From Mucilaginibacter daejeonensis (lineage in GTDB: Bacteria; Bacteroidota; Bacteroidia; Sphingobacteriales; Sphingobacteriaceae): a stretch of DNA of 64,000 nucleotides. The DNA is taken from the NCBI RefSeq assembly GCF_020783335.1, contig NZ_CP086068.1, positions 1,054,001-1,118,000 of the forward strand, read 5' to 3'. Made by a program: the position numbers and the translations under genes. The notes beneath the pieces were generated by a model. It was given only the letters and a program-made list of their open reading frames with translations. It was not told the DNA's origin and did not search any database. Below, piece after piece: positions 25,906 to 33,837 of the stretch (its first letter is position 1; the number at the start of each line of letters is the position of its first letter).

Positions 25906-25912
25906 AATAGTT

Positions 25913-27256
25913 ATGGAAAAAAGTATACCACAAGAAAAGAGCTCGCCAATTGTAGTAGGATTGGATATTGGTACTACCAAGATATGCGCTATTGTTGGGC
26001 GCAGGAGCAAGAATGGAAAGATAGAGGTACTGGGTATTGGTAAGGCCGAGAGTGCAGGGGTTACCCGTGGTATGGTATCAAATATTGACAAGACCGTGCA
26101 AGGCATCAACGTTGCGGTGGATGTGGCAGGTTCACAATCCAACGTAGAGATAAGGGTGGTGAACGTGGGCATTGCCGGCCAGCACATCAAAAGTTTACAG
26201 CACCGCGGCCTGATCACTCGCCGCGATCTTAATACCGAGATCGGCCGTAAGGACATCGATAAATTGATCGAGGATATGTACAACCTGGTGATGCCTCCGG
26301 GCGAGGAGATCATTCATGTATTGCCGCAGGAATTCACGGTAGATAATGAGCCGGGCATCAAAGATCCGATCGGTATGTCGGGCGTTAGGTTAGAGGCCAA
26401 TTTCCATATCATATCAGGCCAGGTGACCGCGATCAAGAACATCGTTAAATGCGTGACCAAGGCACAGCTCGAGAGCCAGGAACTTATCCTGGAGCCGCTG
26501 GCATCGTCGGAGTCGGTGTTGAGCGATGAGGAAAAAGAAGCCGGTGTGGTATTGGTAGATATCGGTGGTGGTACCACTGACGTGGCCATCTTCCACGAAG
26601 GTATCATCCGTCATACTGCAGTGATCCCATTCGGTGGTAATAGCATCACCGAAGATATTCGCGAGGGTTGTTCAGTAATGCGTAACATAGCCGAGCAATT
26701 AAAGGTAAGATTTGGATCTGCCCTGGCCGATGAGAACAAAGAGAACGAGATCGTTTGCGTACCGGGACTGCGTGGCCGTGAGCCAAAAGAGATATCGGTG
26801 AAGAACCTGGCTTACATCATTCAGGCCCGCATCGAAGAGATCATCGAGCATGTTTACTACGAGATCAAATCATCAGGATATGAAAAGAAACTGATCGCCG
26901 GTATCGTGATCACCGGTGGTGGCGCGCAGTTGAAGCACCTGTCGCAACTGGTGGAATATGTTACCGGGTTAGATTGCCGCATCGGTTACCCGAACGAGCA
27001 CCTGGCCAAGAACGAGGTTTTACCAAAAGGTATATACGAGGAGCTGCAAAGCCCGACGTTCGCTACCGGTATCGGTCTGCTGATCAAGGGTATCCAAAAA
27101 ATGGAATACAACAATGCTACCCTGCCACAATCAGAGACCAAGGTACAAAAGACCAAGTATGCCGATGAGCGCAAGTTCGGCCTGTTAGGACGCATACTGG
27201 AGACAGGTAAAAAATTCATTAAGGACGATATCAAGGACGAGGACTTTTTAAAGTAA
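25913..27256 (+). CDS. ftsA: Cell division protein FtsA
   Basis: The 447-residue actin-like ATPase tethers FtsZ filaments to the membrane. Present are the phosphate 1 motif VVGLDIGTTKICAIVG (about 14-29), the SHS2/1C domain, phosphate 2 VVLVDIGGGTTDVAIF, the adenosine motif AGIVITGGGAQLKHL, and a C-terminal amphipathic tail ending LGRILETGKKFIKDDIKDEDF, which should be the membrane-targeting helix. It lies 7 bp after ftsQ and 169 bp before ftsZ. Confidence 0.97.
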   Translation: MEKSIPQEKSSPIVVGLDIGTTKICAIVGRRSKNGKIEVLGIGKAESAGVTRGMVSNIDKTVQGINVAVDVAGSQSNVEIRVVNVGIAGQHIKSLQHRGLITRRDLNTEIGRKDIDKLIEDMYNLVMPPGEEIIHVLPQEFTVDNEPGIKDPIGMSGVRLEANFHIISGQVTAIKNIVKCVTKAQLESQELILEPLASSESVLSDEEKEAGVVLVDIGGGTTDVAIFHEGIIRHTAVIPFGGNSITEDIREGCSVMRNIAEQLKVRFGSALADENKENEIVCVPGLRGREPKEISVKNLAYIIQARIEEIIEHVYYEIKSSGYEKKLIAGIVITGGGAQLKHLSQLVEYVTGLDCRIGYPNEHLAKNEVLPKGIYEELQSPTFATGIGLLIKGIQKMEYNNATLPQSETKVQKTKYADERKFGLLGRILETGKKFIKDDIKDEDFLK

Positions 27257-27374
27257 TTTGCTATTCCAATACCGCGTTATAGAGTATGTGAGAGCTGTTT
27301 TTAAAGCGCTTGCGAGAGTTATTAACAATTGAAGAAATGTTGATAACTTATAGGTAAAAAGCATTAATATTACG

Positions 27375-27382
27375 TACTTTTA
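27375..27382 (+). promoter_or_regulatory. Possible ftsZ -7 element
   Basis: TACTTTTA, one base off TAnnTTTG and identical to the putative mraZ -7 element, lies 44 bp before the ftsZ ATG in an AT-rich 169-bp spacer, so ftsZ may have its own promoter. Confidence 0.4.
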
Positions 27383-27425
27383 AACAAGGGAACCATCTAT
27401 TCACATAACCCTGAAAATTAGTAAC

Positions 27426-29039
27426 ATGCAGTTTGAGATGTTAAAAGAAAGATCGTCGATCATCAAAGTTGTTGGTGTTGGCGGTGGCGGTGGTAACGCT
27501 GTGAACCACATGTACAAGCAAGGTATCACCGGTGTTGATTTCATTATCTGTAACACCGATGCGCAAGCTTTGGAGCTTAGTCCTATACCTAACAAAGTGC
27601 AATTGGGTTCAAGTTTGACCGAGGGCATGGGTGCCGGATCTATCCCTGAGGTAGGCAAGAACTCGGCCATCGAGAACATCGAGGACGTAAAGCGCATGTT
27701 AGGCACCAACACCAAAATGCTGTTCATTACAGCAGGTATGGGTGGCGGTACCGGTACCGGTGCCAGCCCGATCATTGCCAAAGCAGCACGTGAGATGGAC
27801 ATCCTGACCGTGGGTATCGTGACCACACCATTCTCTTTTGAAGGCAAGCGTCGTAAGATGCAAGCCGAAGAGGGTTTGGAAGAACTGAAAAAATACGTCG
27901 ATTCGTTCCTGGTGATCTCGAACGATAAGATGCGCCAGATATTCGGCAACCTGACCTTAGGCTCAGCCTTTGCACAGGCCGATGATATATTGACCACGGC
28001 CGCCAAAGGTATTGCCGAGATCATTACCCTCCCGGGCTATATCAACGTCGATTTCAAGGATGTGCGCACCGTAATGAAAGATAGCGGTGTGGCTATCATG
28101 GGTAGCCACTCGGCCGAGGGCGAGAATCGTGCTCACCGTGCGGTAGAAGGTGCTTTGTCATCTCCGTTGTTGAAAGACAACCAGATCGAGGGTGCACGCT
28201 ACATCCTGCTGAACATTAGTTCAGGTGGTGGCAAAGAGGTGACCATGGACGAGGTAAGCATCATTACCGATTACATACAGGAAGAGGCCGGTTTAGCTGC
28301 CGACCTGATCTGGGGTAACTGTACTGACGAATCATTAGGCGATAAGCTTTCGGTGACCATCATCGCTACCGGTTTCCAAACCAACGATGAGCGCGACATC
28401 GAAGAAAGCAATAAAAAGATCATTTCGATGCTGGTGCCTGAGAACACGCCACTGGTTCGCCCGGTGAACGAGTTCGTTAAACCATCGATAAAAGAGGAAG
28501 AAGAGATCACCTTGAAAGCTACTCCTGTAGCTGCTGCACCAAAACAGAGCGATCTGTTCAATATGTCGGTACAGCAAGAGGAGCAGGCCAACAAGATCAT
28601 ACGCCATAGCCTGATCCAGGAAGAGCCTGAAGCGCAAGCTGAAGCCGAAGTGGACGAGAATCAACTGGTTTACAAAGTTGCTGAGAATGTGAACTTCATT
28701 CCTGCACCTGAAGAGCCTGCATACGTGTCACAACCTGAACCAGAGCCAGAACCGGCCCCTGTAGTAGGTTTGGACGATAACAAGAGCAACGAATCTATCG
28801 AGGAGCAGTTGCGTAAGTCACGCGAGCGCATCATGCGTCTAAAAGACCTGAGCATGAAGCTGCGTAACGGTAACATCCAAGAGTTAGAGAATGTACCTGC
28901 TTACAAACGTAAGGAGATATCATTACACCAAACGCCAGCATCTGACGAGAGCCAGATCTCAAAATTCTCACTGTCAGACAATGATGGCAACCCTGAGATC
29001 CGCCGCAACAACTCGTTCCTGCACGACAATGTTGACTAA
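27426..29039 (+). CDS. ftsZ: Cell division protein FtsZ
   Basis: The 537-residue tubulin-like GTPase has the GTP-binding signature G106-GGTGTG-A113 and the T7-loop segment NVDFKDVRTVMKDSGVAIMG. The globular part ends near residue 340. A long acidic/Pro/Glu-rich linker (about 345-480) follows, then the FtsA-binding conserved peptide ELENVPAYKRKEI (486-498) and a further 39-residue tail. The tail is unusual relative to E. coli FtsZ, where the peptide is at the very end. ftsZ closes the dcw cluster and is followed by a strong terminator. Confidence 0.97.
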   Translation: MQFEMLKERSSIIKVVGVGGGGGNAVNHMYKQGITGVDFIICNTDAQALELSPIPNKVQLGSSLTEGMGAGSIPEVGKNSAIENIEDVKRMLGTNTKMLFITAGMGGGTGTGASPIIAKAAREMDILTVGIVTTPFSFEGKRRKMQAEEGLEELKKYVDSFLVISNDKMRQIFGNLTLGSAFAQADDILTTAAKGIAEIITLPGYINVDFKDVRTVMKDSGVAIMGSHSAEGENRAHRAVEGALSSPLLKDNQIEGARYILLNISSGGGKEVTMDEVSIITDYIQEEAGLAADLIWGNCTDESLGDKLSVTIIATGFQTNDERDIEESNKKIISMLVPENTPLVRPVNEFVKPSIKEEEEITLKATPVAAAPKQSDLFNMSVQQEEQANKIIRHSLIQEEPEAQAEAEVDENQLVYKVAENVNFIPAPEEPAYVSQPEPEPEPAPVVGLDDNKSNESIEEQLRKSRERIMRLKDLSMKLRNGNIQELENVPAYKRKEISLHQTPASDESQISKFSLSDNDGNPEIRRNNSFLHDNVD

Positions 29040-29061
29040 GTGAACTTTTCGGAATAAAGAG

Positions 29062-29092
29062 ATGGGCCTTTGTGATCTTCACAAAGGCCCAT
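29062..29092 (+). terminator. dcw cluster terminator
   Basis: A perfect 14-bp stem (ATGGGCCTTTGTGA / TCACAAAGGCCCAT) with a 3-nt loop, followed by TTTGTTTT, lies 22 bp after the ftsZ stop. Confidence 0.92.
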
Positions 29093-29163
29093 TTTGTTTT
29101 AAAGGTGATCTGAAAAGCGCTATGCCACTGATACCACATAGGATGCATGATCAGCGCGACCAC

Positions 29164-29847
29164 CTACTTTTTAGCCACGATACTGATATGGTACCAGATC
29201 GAATCAGATATGGCCTGCTTGGCCACCAGATCATAAAACTTTTGGGACTTGTAGCGCACATCCCATTTCGAGCGGTCGATAACCAATTGGCCGGTAGCTT
29301 TGATCAGTTTTCCGGCGATGTTGATATGTGCCGGAAAGGTTACCGGGTGAGTGATGCCCTTAATAGTGAGATCGCCGGTGACCTGCTTATCTTGGCCGCT
29401 GGTAGGTGTGACCTTGGTAATGGTGATCTCCGAGATCGGGAACTTCTCCACGTCAAAAAAGTCAGCATTTTTGAGGTGGGCGATCAGCTTATTGTCGCTT
29501 TTATGATCCTTGTCTTCCATCGAGTTCATATCGATCTCGATCACGCCGCCTGTAAGCTGACCGTTCTCGATCTTTAGTTCTCCTTTTGAGGGGTACAAGT
29601 ATCCGTTATGGTCATTAGTACCCATCAAGCTCGAGCCTTTCCAGCCGATCACACTTTCCCGGGTGTCGACCTTGTAGTAACGTTCATCGCCTTCATGTAA
29701 GCTAAGGGTGCTCACTGGGGCGGAGGTTTTGGCTTTACCTGTCATAGGCTCATTGCAGCTGATCAGCCACGGGGCGGCTATGATCGCCAAGTAAGTTAAT
29801 AATGGGCGGTAATCAGGCGTGTGCTGATCTCTTGTTTTATTTTTCAT
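29164..29847 (-). CDS. YceI-family lipoprotein
   Basis: This 227-residue protein has a lipoprotein-type N-terminus with the lipobox LISC (Cys31) after a hydrophobic stretch (TYLAIIAAPWL), then a YceI lipocalin-like domain (about 58-225) opening with YKVDTRESVIGWKGSSLMGTNDHNGYL and including IEIDMNSMEDKD and HLKNADFFDVEKFP. YceI proteins are envelope beta-barrels that bind long-chain isoprenoids or amphiphiles. The basic first 16 residues are long for a signal peptide, so the start could be later. It is divergent from the membrane regulator gene. Confidence 0.88.
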   Translation of the reverse strand: MKNKTRDQHTPDYRPLLTYLAIIAAPWLISCNEPMTGKAKTSAPVSTLSLHEGDERYYKVDTRESVIGWKGSSLMGTNDHNGYLYPSKGELKIENGQLTGGVIEIDMNSMEDKDHKSDNKLIAHLKNADFFDVEKFPISEITITKVTPTSGQDKQVTGDLTIKGITHPVTFPAHINIAGKLIKATGQLVIDRSKWDVRYKSQKFYDLVAKQAISDSIWYHISIVAKK

Positions 29848-29949
29848 ATCTTATCAAAGTTGATCAGCAAAATTATCTCGATGGCTACCAGCGTACATGA
29901 TCCGGATCGTAAATTAAATTGTAAACTTTGTAAATAAACTTCTGATAAT

Positions 29950-30846
29950 ATGTTACATAGGACAAGATCAGCCAATGATAGACGCCGATACCTTATTGCC
30001 TTCGGGCTGTTGTCGTTCTTGTCTGTGATATGCCTGGCTTTTGGTGTTGCCGAGCGTAATGGTGCCGATGTATTGAAGAGAGAGATACTGCTTCGACGAA
30101 TGGGGCATCAACTCTTGCTACAGGCTGGCGATGATACCTCGAGGGTGCTACCCATACAAAAGATCAGCAGTAACCAATACCAGTTCAGCTTCGAGAGCGC
30201 GCTCGCCTTCGAGCCGGCATCATTGATCAATATTTCAAGAGGTGTATTGAACGGCGAGCCGGTAGCGTCAGAATTGGTGGTGAACGTTTTGAATGGCGAT
30301 GATCACCGCGTGGTATATGGCTATGCTATATCGAAGGATAAAGAGCAGGACATTGTGACCTGCATTGGCAGGAAACAGCCAAAGGCCCGCTACATGATCA
30401 ATGTTACGTTCGGCCCCGCTTCAAAAGGCAGGTTGAACAATGGATACCTGTTAGGCGGCTTACCGGTGCTCGCCTTTGTGGGATTCATCTTTCTTCGTTC
30501 GCCAAGATCACCAAAGCCAAAAGCAGAAGTGTTGCGGGATGAGGAGTCATTGAGTATAGGTGGCCTGCGATTCGACCCCAAAGGCAGGAAGCTGATCGTA
30601 AGCGATACTGCGATCGATCTCACCGGCACGGAGACCCGGCTGCTTCACATCTTTGCCCGATCACCCAACATTACCATTGAGCGCGCCCGGTTACAAAAAG
30701 AGATATGGGAGGACGAAGGCGTGATCGTTGGCCGAAGTCTGGATATGTTCATCTCCAAGCTCAGAAAAAAACTGGAATGCGATCCCAATATCAAGTTGGT
30801 AGTGGTACGTGGCAAGGGTTATAGATTGGAGGTCGATGCTCATTAA
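29950..30846 (+). CDS. Membrane-anchored one-component regulator with C-terminal winged helix
   Basis: The 298-residue protein has a TM helix at about 14-33, an extracytoplasmic region 34-166 with no recognised domain, a second TM helix at about 167-183, and an OmpR/PhoB-type winged helix (205-294: LSIGGLRFDPKGRKLIV, LTGTETRLLHIFARSP, RLQKEIWEDEG, SLDMFISKLRKKLE, VRGKGYRL). The DNA-binding domain is thus at the C-terminus, the reverse of ToxR and CadC. It presumably senses an envelope signal and regulates from the membrane. It is divergent from the YceI gene, a plausible target. Confidence 0.85.
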   Translation: MLHRTRSANDRRRYLIAFGLLSFLSVICLAFGVAERNGADVLKREILLRRMGHQLLLQAGDDTSRVLPIQKISSNQYQFSFESALAFEPASLINISRGVLNGEPVASELVVNVLNGDDHRVVYGYAISKDKEQDIVTCIGRKQPKARYMINVTFGPASKGRLNNGYLLGGLPVLAFVGFIFLRSPRSPKPKAEVLRDEESLSIGGLRFDPKGRKLIVSDTAIDLTGTETRLLHIFARSPNITIERARLQKEIWEDEGVIVGRSLDMFISKLRKKLECDPNIKLVVVRGKGYRLEVDAH

Positions 30847-30867
30847 GTTGTGCCTATACGCATGAAT

Positions 30868-30902
30868 AGCAAAGGCCCGGTCAGTTAGACCGGGCCTTTG
30901 CT
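30868..30902. terminator. Bidirectional terminator
   Basis: A perfect 15-bp stem (AGCAAAGGCCCGGTC and complement) with a 5-nt loop lies between the convergent regulator and SDR genes. Confidence 0.88.
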
Positions 30903-30928
30903 GTTCAGAACAAATAATTGTAGCGCAC

Positions 30929-31720
30929 TTACACGTTTCCGTAACTGTTCGACTGGCCGCCATCAATGGCGATCACCTGTCCATTCACGTAGCTGCAGGC
31001 ATCGCTTAGCAAAAAGCAAACTACCTTGGCCACCTCTTCGGGCTTACCCAAACGCTTGGTAGGGTTGGCTTTGGCGTATTCGGCCTCGGCTGCGGCGGGA
31101 TCGCTCGGGTTAACTTGTTTAAAGGCTCCGGCCACCATTGGTGTCAATATGGCACCCGGCGCAATGGCGTTGGCCGTGATCCCGAAGCGGGCATACTCCA
31201 ATGCGGTGTTCTTGGTGATACCTGCCACGGCATGTTTGGTGGCCACATAAGGGGTTTGATTCATCACCCCGCGTATACCACCTACCGATGCCACGTTAAC
31301 GATGCGGCCGTAATTTTTTGCCTGCATATGCGGCAGTACGTGTTTAATACCAAAGTAAACGCCCAGCAAATTAATGTCGATCACCTTCTTGAAAACCTCC
31401 AGGTCGTATTCGGCCAATGGTGCCTGTTTGCCTTCAATGCCGGCATTGTTATAAAAGCCATCAATGGTGCCGTATTTGTCCACCGTACTTTGTACATAAT
31501 TCTTCACTGCCTCTTCATCAGAGGTATCCGCGGTAACGGTCAGCACTTCGGTGTCCGGATATTTTTCCAATATATCAGCCTTGGCTTTTTCCAAGGCTTC
31601 GGCATTATAGTCTACCAATGATAGCTTGGCGCCAGTAGCGGCAGCTTCAAGAGCAGTGGCCAAACCCAGACCCATAGCTGCTCCTGTAATAATGATCACT
31701 TTATTTTTCAGGTCACTCAT
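30929..31720 (-). CDS. Short-chain dehydrogenase/reductase
   Basis: This 263-residue classical SDR has the cofactor motif TGAAMGLG (13-20), NNAGIEG, the catalytic Ser in VNVASVGG and the YVATK active-site pair, ending in GQVIAIDGGQSNSYGNV. An Asp after strand 2 (LVDYNAE) favours NAD(H) over NADP(H). The substrate is unknown; the family's glucose-1-dehydrogenase, 3-oxoacyl-ACP reductase and cyclopentanol-type members cannot be separated by eye. It is monocistronic. Confidence 0.9.
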   Translation of the reverse strand: MSDLKNKVIIITGAAMGLGLATALEAAATGAKLSLVDYNAEALEKAKADILEKYPDTEVLTVTADTSDEEAVKNYVQSTVDKYGTIDGFYNNAGIEGKQAPLAEYDLEVFKKVIDINLLGVYFGIKHVLPHMQAKNYGRIVNVASVGGIRGVMNQTPYVATKHAVAGITKNTALEYARFGITANAIAPGAILTPMVAGAFKQVNPSDPAAAEAEYAKANPTKRLGKPEEVAKVVCFLLSDACSYVNGQVIAIDGGQSNSYGNV

Positions 31721-31889
31721 GACAATATGAATTGATTTAATGTTTGAACATCTATATGATCAACTTTGTTTGTAAGTGCTTACGCATTTAGATAATGAGC
31801 TGGGGTTGGAGCGGCACTAACATCAAAAGATTATCGTGTTATAAGCTATCATAAAAAGTTATAACGGGCTTTGGTACAATGTAAAGTGC

Positions 31890-31897
31890 TATATTTG
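31890..31897 (+). promoter_or_regulatory. -7 box of the acyl-amino-acid synthase gene
   Basis: TATATTTG matches TAnnTTTG, with a TTTG at 31870-31873 as a possible -33 element (16-bp spacer), 25 bp before the start codon. Confidence 0.6.
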
Positions 31898-31922
31898 CGG
31901 TTGATATCAGATTAGGAATACT

Positions 31923-33173
31923 TTGGATCTATTTGACAAAATATCGAAAAATTTAGGTGGCCCGATAGGGATGCACCAAAAATGGTCGCATGGTTATTTC
32001 TCTTTCCCTAAGCTGGAAGGCGAGATCTCGGCCCATATGAATTTCAACGGCAAAGAGCATTTGGTTTGGAGCCTGAACAACTATCTGGGTTTAGCCAATC
32101 ATCCTGAGGTACGTGAGGCTGATGCGCAAGCGGCGGCCGAATACGGTTTAGCCTACCCAATGGGGGCGCGTATGATGTCGGGTAACACCAAGCATCATGA
32201 ATCGTTAGAGCAGGGCCTTGCCGAATTTGTAGGCATGGAAGCCGGCTTTTTGCTCAACTACGGCTATCAGGGCATGGTATCGATCATTGATACACTGGTG
32301 GATCGTAATGATGTGATCGTGTATGATGCTGAGTCACATGCCTGTATCATTGATGGTGTGCGCCTGCACATGGGTAAGCGTTATGTTTACCAGCATAATG
32401 ATATCGAGAGCTTCGAGAAACAAATGGAGCGTGCCACCAAACTGGCTGAGCAGACCGGTGGTGGTATCCTGGTGATCACCGAAGGTGTATTTGGTATGTC
32501 GGGCGCTCAGGGTAAACTGAAAGAGATCGTTGCCTTAAAAGAGAAATATAACTTCCGCCTGCTGATCGATGATGCGCATGGTTTTGGTACCATGGGTGCC
32601 ACCGGTGCCGGTACACACGAGGAGCAGGATTGTATGGAAGGCGTTGACGTTTACTTTGGTACGTTCGCTAAATCAATGGCCGGTATAGGCGCCTTTGTGG
32701 CCGCTAAGGCGGACATTATTGCTTATATGCGCTACAACATGCGTTCGCAAACCTTTGCCAAGGCATTACCAATGCCAATGGTGATGGGCCTGCATAAACG
32801 CTTTGAGCTTTTAAAAAGCAAACCTGAACTGCGCGAAAAACTTTGGACCATTGCCCGCACCCTGCAGGCAGGTTTAAAAGAGCGTGGTTTTGATATCGGC
32901 AAGACCAATACCATGGTAACGCCAGTGTTCCTGAAAGGTGATCTTTACGAAGCCACCAGCCTGACCCGCGACCTGCGCGAGAACTACGGTATCTTTTGCT
33001 CGATCGTGGTGTATCCGGTGATCCCTAAAGGGTTGATCGTGTTGCGCCTGATCCCAACGGCTACCCATACCTTGGAGGATGTACAACGTACGCTGGACGC
33101 TTACAGCGAAGTAGCGCAGAAACTTAAGGACGGCCACTATAAAGAAAAAGAGAACTCGATGGCTTTGGCTTAA
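31923..33173 (+). CDS. PLP-dependent alpha-oxoamine synthase (SPT/KBL/AONS family)
   Basis: The 416-residue enzyme belongs to the family condensing an acyl thioester with an amino acid. The PLP lysine is K250 in FGTFAKSMAGIGAF, the cofactor-binding DDAHG is at 216-220, and H139 (ESHAC) should stack on the ring. It starts with TTG (MDLFDKISKN), with AGGAATAC as ribosome site and no better ATG. In Bacteroidota such enzymes include serine palmitoyltransferase (sphingolipids), cysteate fatty acyltransferase (sulfonolipids), KBL and BioF. There are no bio or tdh neighbours, so a lipid role is the likeliest, without being certain. Confidence 0.85.
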   Translation: MDLFDKISKNLGGPIGMHQKWSHGYFSFPKLEGEISAHMNFNGKEHLVWSLNNYLGLANHPEVREADAQAAAEYGLAYPMGARMMSGNTKHHESLEQGLAEFVGMEAGFLLNYGYQGMVSIIDTLVDRNDVIVYDAESHACIIDGVRLHMGKRYVYQHNDIESFEKQMERATKLAEQTGGGILVITEGVFGMSGAQGKLKEIVALKEKYNFRLLIDDAHGFGTMGATGAGTHEEQDCMEGVDVYFGTFAKSMAGIGAFVAAKADIIAYMRYNMRSQTFAKALPMPMVMGLHKRFELLKSKPELREKLWTIARTLQAGLKERGFDIGKTNTMVTPVFLKGDLYEATSLTRDLRENYGIFCSIVVYPVIPKGLIVLRLIPTATHTLEDVQRTLDAYSEVAQKLKDGHYKEKENSMALA

Positions 33174-33195
33174 TACTCTATAGCCAATATAAAGA

Positions 33196-33229
33196 GAAAG
33201 CCCCTTGCATGACCGTGCAAGGGGCTTTC
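33196..33229 (+). terminator. Intrinsic terminator
   Basis: A perfect 14-bp stem (GAAAGCCCCTTGCA and complement) with a 6-nt loop, 22 bp after the synthase stop. Confidence 0.85.
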
Positions 33230-33587
33230 GTGTTGTTGCATTATTGGTTAGCGAATACGCGATCTTCATTATCATGAACCCTTTGCACGCAGCCACGATG
33301 CGCGTTGCCGACATTTCACTGAGCGTATATTCACTAAACGCGCTCTATTTGTGCGGCAAGTGCCTCAAAATGTGCGTATTTATACTCTGGTTTATTGCAA
33401 AAATTTAATTTAAACGCTTCCATCTATATTATTATTTGATCAAAAGCCGTGCAACATTGATAAAGTGTTCAAAACGTGCTTTAAGGGCGTTTTTTTGGCT
33501 CTCAAAATTTTCTTTTTTTGAAAAATCAAGTTAGATTAGCCTTAGTTAAAACAATTAAACCTCAATCTTTAAAAGGAGTGACTCAAC
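33230..33587. other. 358-bp intergenic region before the histone H1-like gene
   Basis: AT-rich with two long T-runs (about 33490-33520). No exact TAnnTTTG box. It should contain the promoter and leader of the histone-like gene. Two overlapping open frames run over the terminator and lack coding character. Confidence 0.5.
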
Positions 33588-33764
33588 ATGGAAAAATTTA
33601 ACCAGGTAAAAGAACTTATTGCTTCATTAGAAGCCGATGCCGACAAATTTTATACTAAAGGTAACAGTGCAGCCGGTACGCGTGTGCGTAAAGGTATGCA
33701 GGACCTTAAAAACCTGGCTCAGGCTATCCGCCTTGAAGTACAAGACACCAAGAACAAAGCTTAG
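33588..33764 (+). CDS. Histone H1-like protein (Hc1 family), 58 aa
   Basis: The ATG at 33588, preceded by an unusually strong Shine-Dalgarno (AAAAGGAGTG, 7 bp away), opens a 58-residue frame: MEKFNQVKELIASLEADADK ... NSAAGTRVRKGMQDLKNLAQ ... NKA. This is the short Bacteroidota form of the chlamydial Hc1 histone family. Lys/Arg-rich helices could bind DNA; whether these proteins compact the nucleoid in Bacteroidota is not established. Strong ribosome binding is rare in this phylum and suggests high expression. It has its own terminator. Confidence 0.9.
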   Translation: MEKFNQVKELIASLEADADKFYTKGNSAAGTRVRKGMQDLKNLAQAIRLEVQDTKNKA

Positions 33765-33780
33765 TACTTTATTACTTATA

Positions 33781-33819
33781 AAAAAGCCGGTCCTCTATTA
33801 TTTAGAGGACCGGCTTTTT
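33781..33819. terminator. Bidirectional terminator
   Basis: A perfect 17-bp stem (AAAAAGCCGGTCCTCTA and complement) with a 5-nt loop, between the histone-like gene and the convergent glucosidase gene. Confidence 0.92.
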
Positions 33820-33837
33820 TGTTCTATATCATCGTGT

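Noticed and set aside
33205..33408. 67-residue plus-strand frame after the oxoamine synthase
   Set aside because: It begins inside the terminator stem and has no plausible initiation site.
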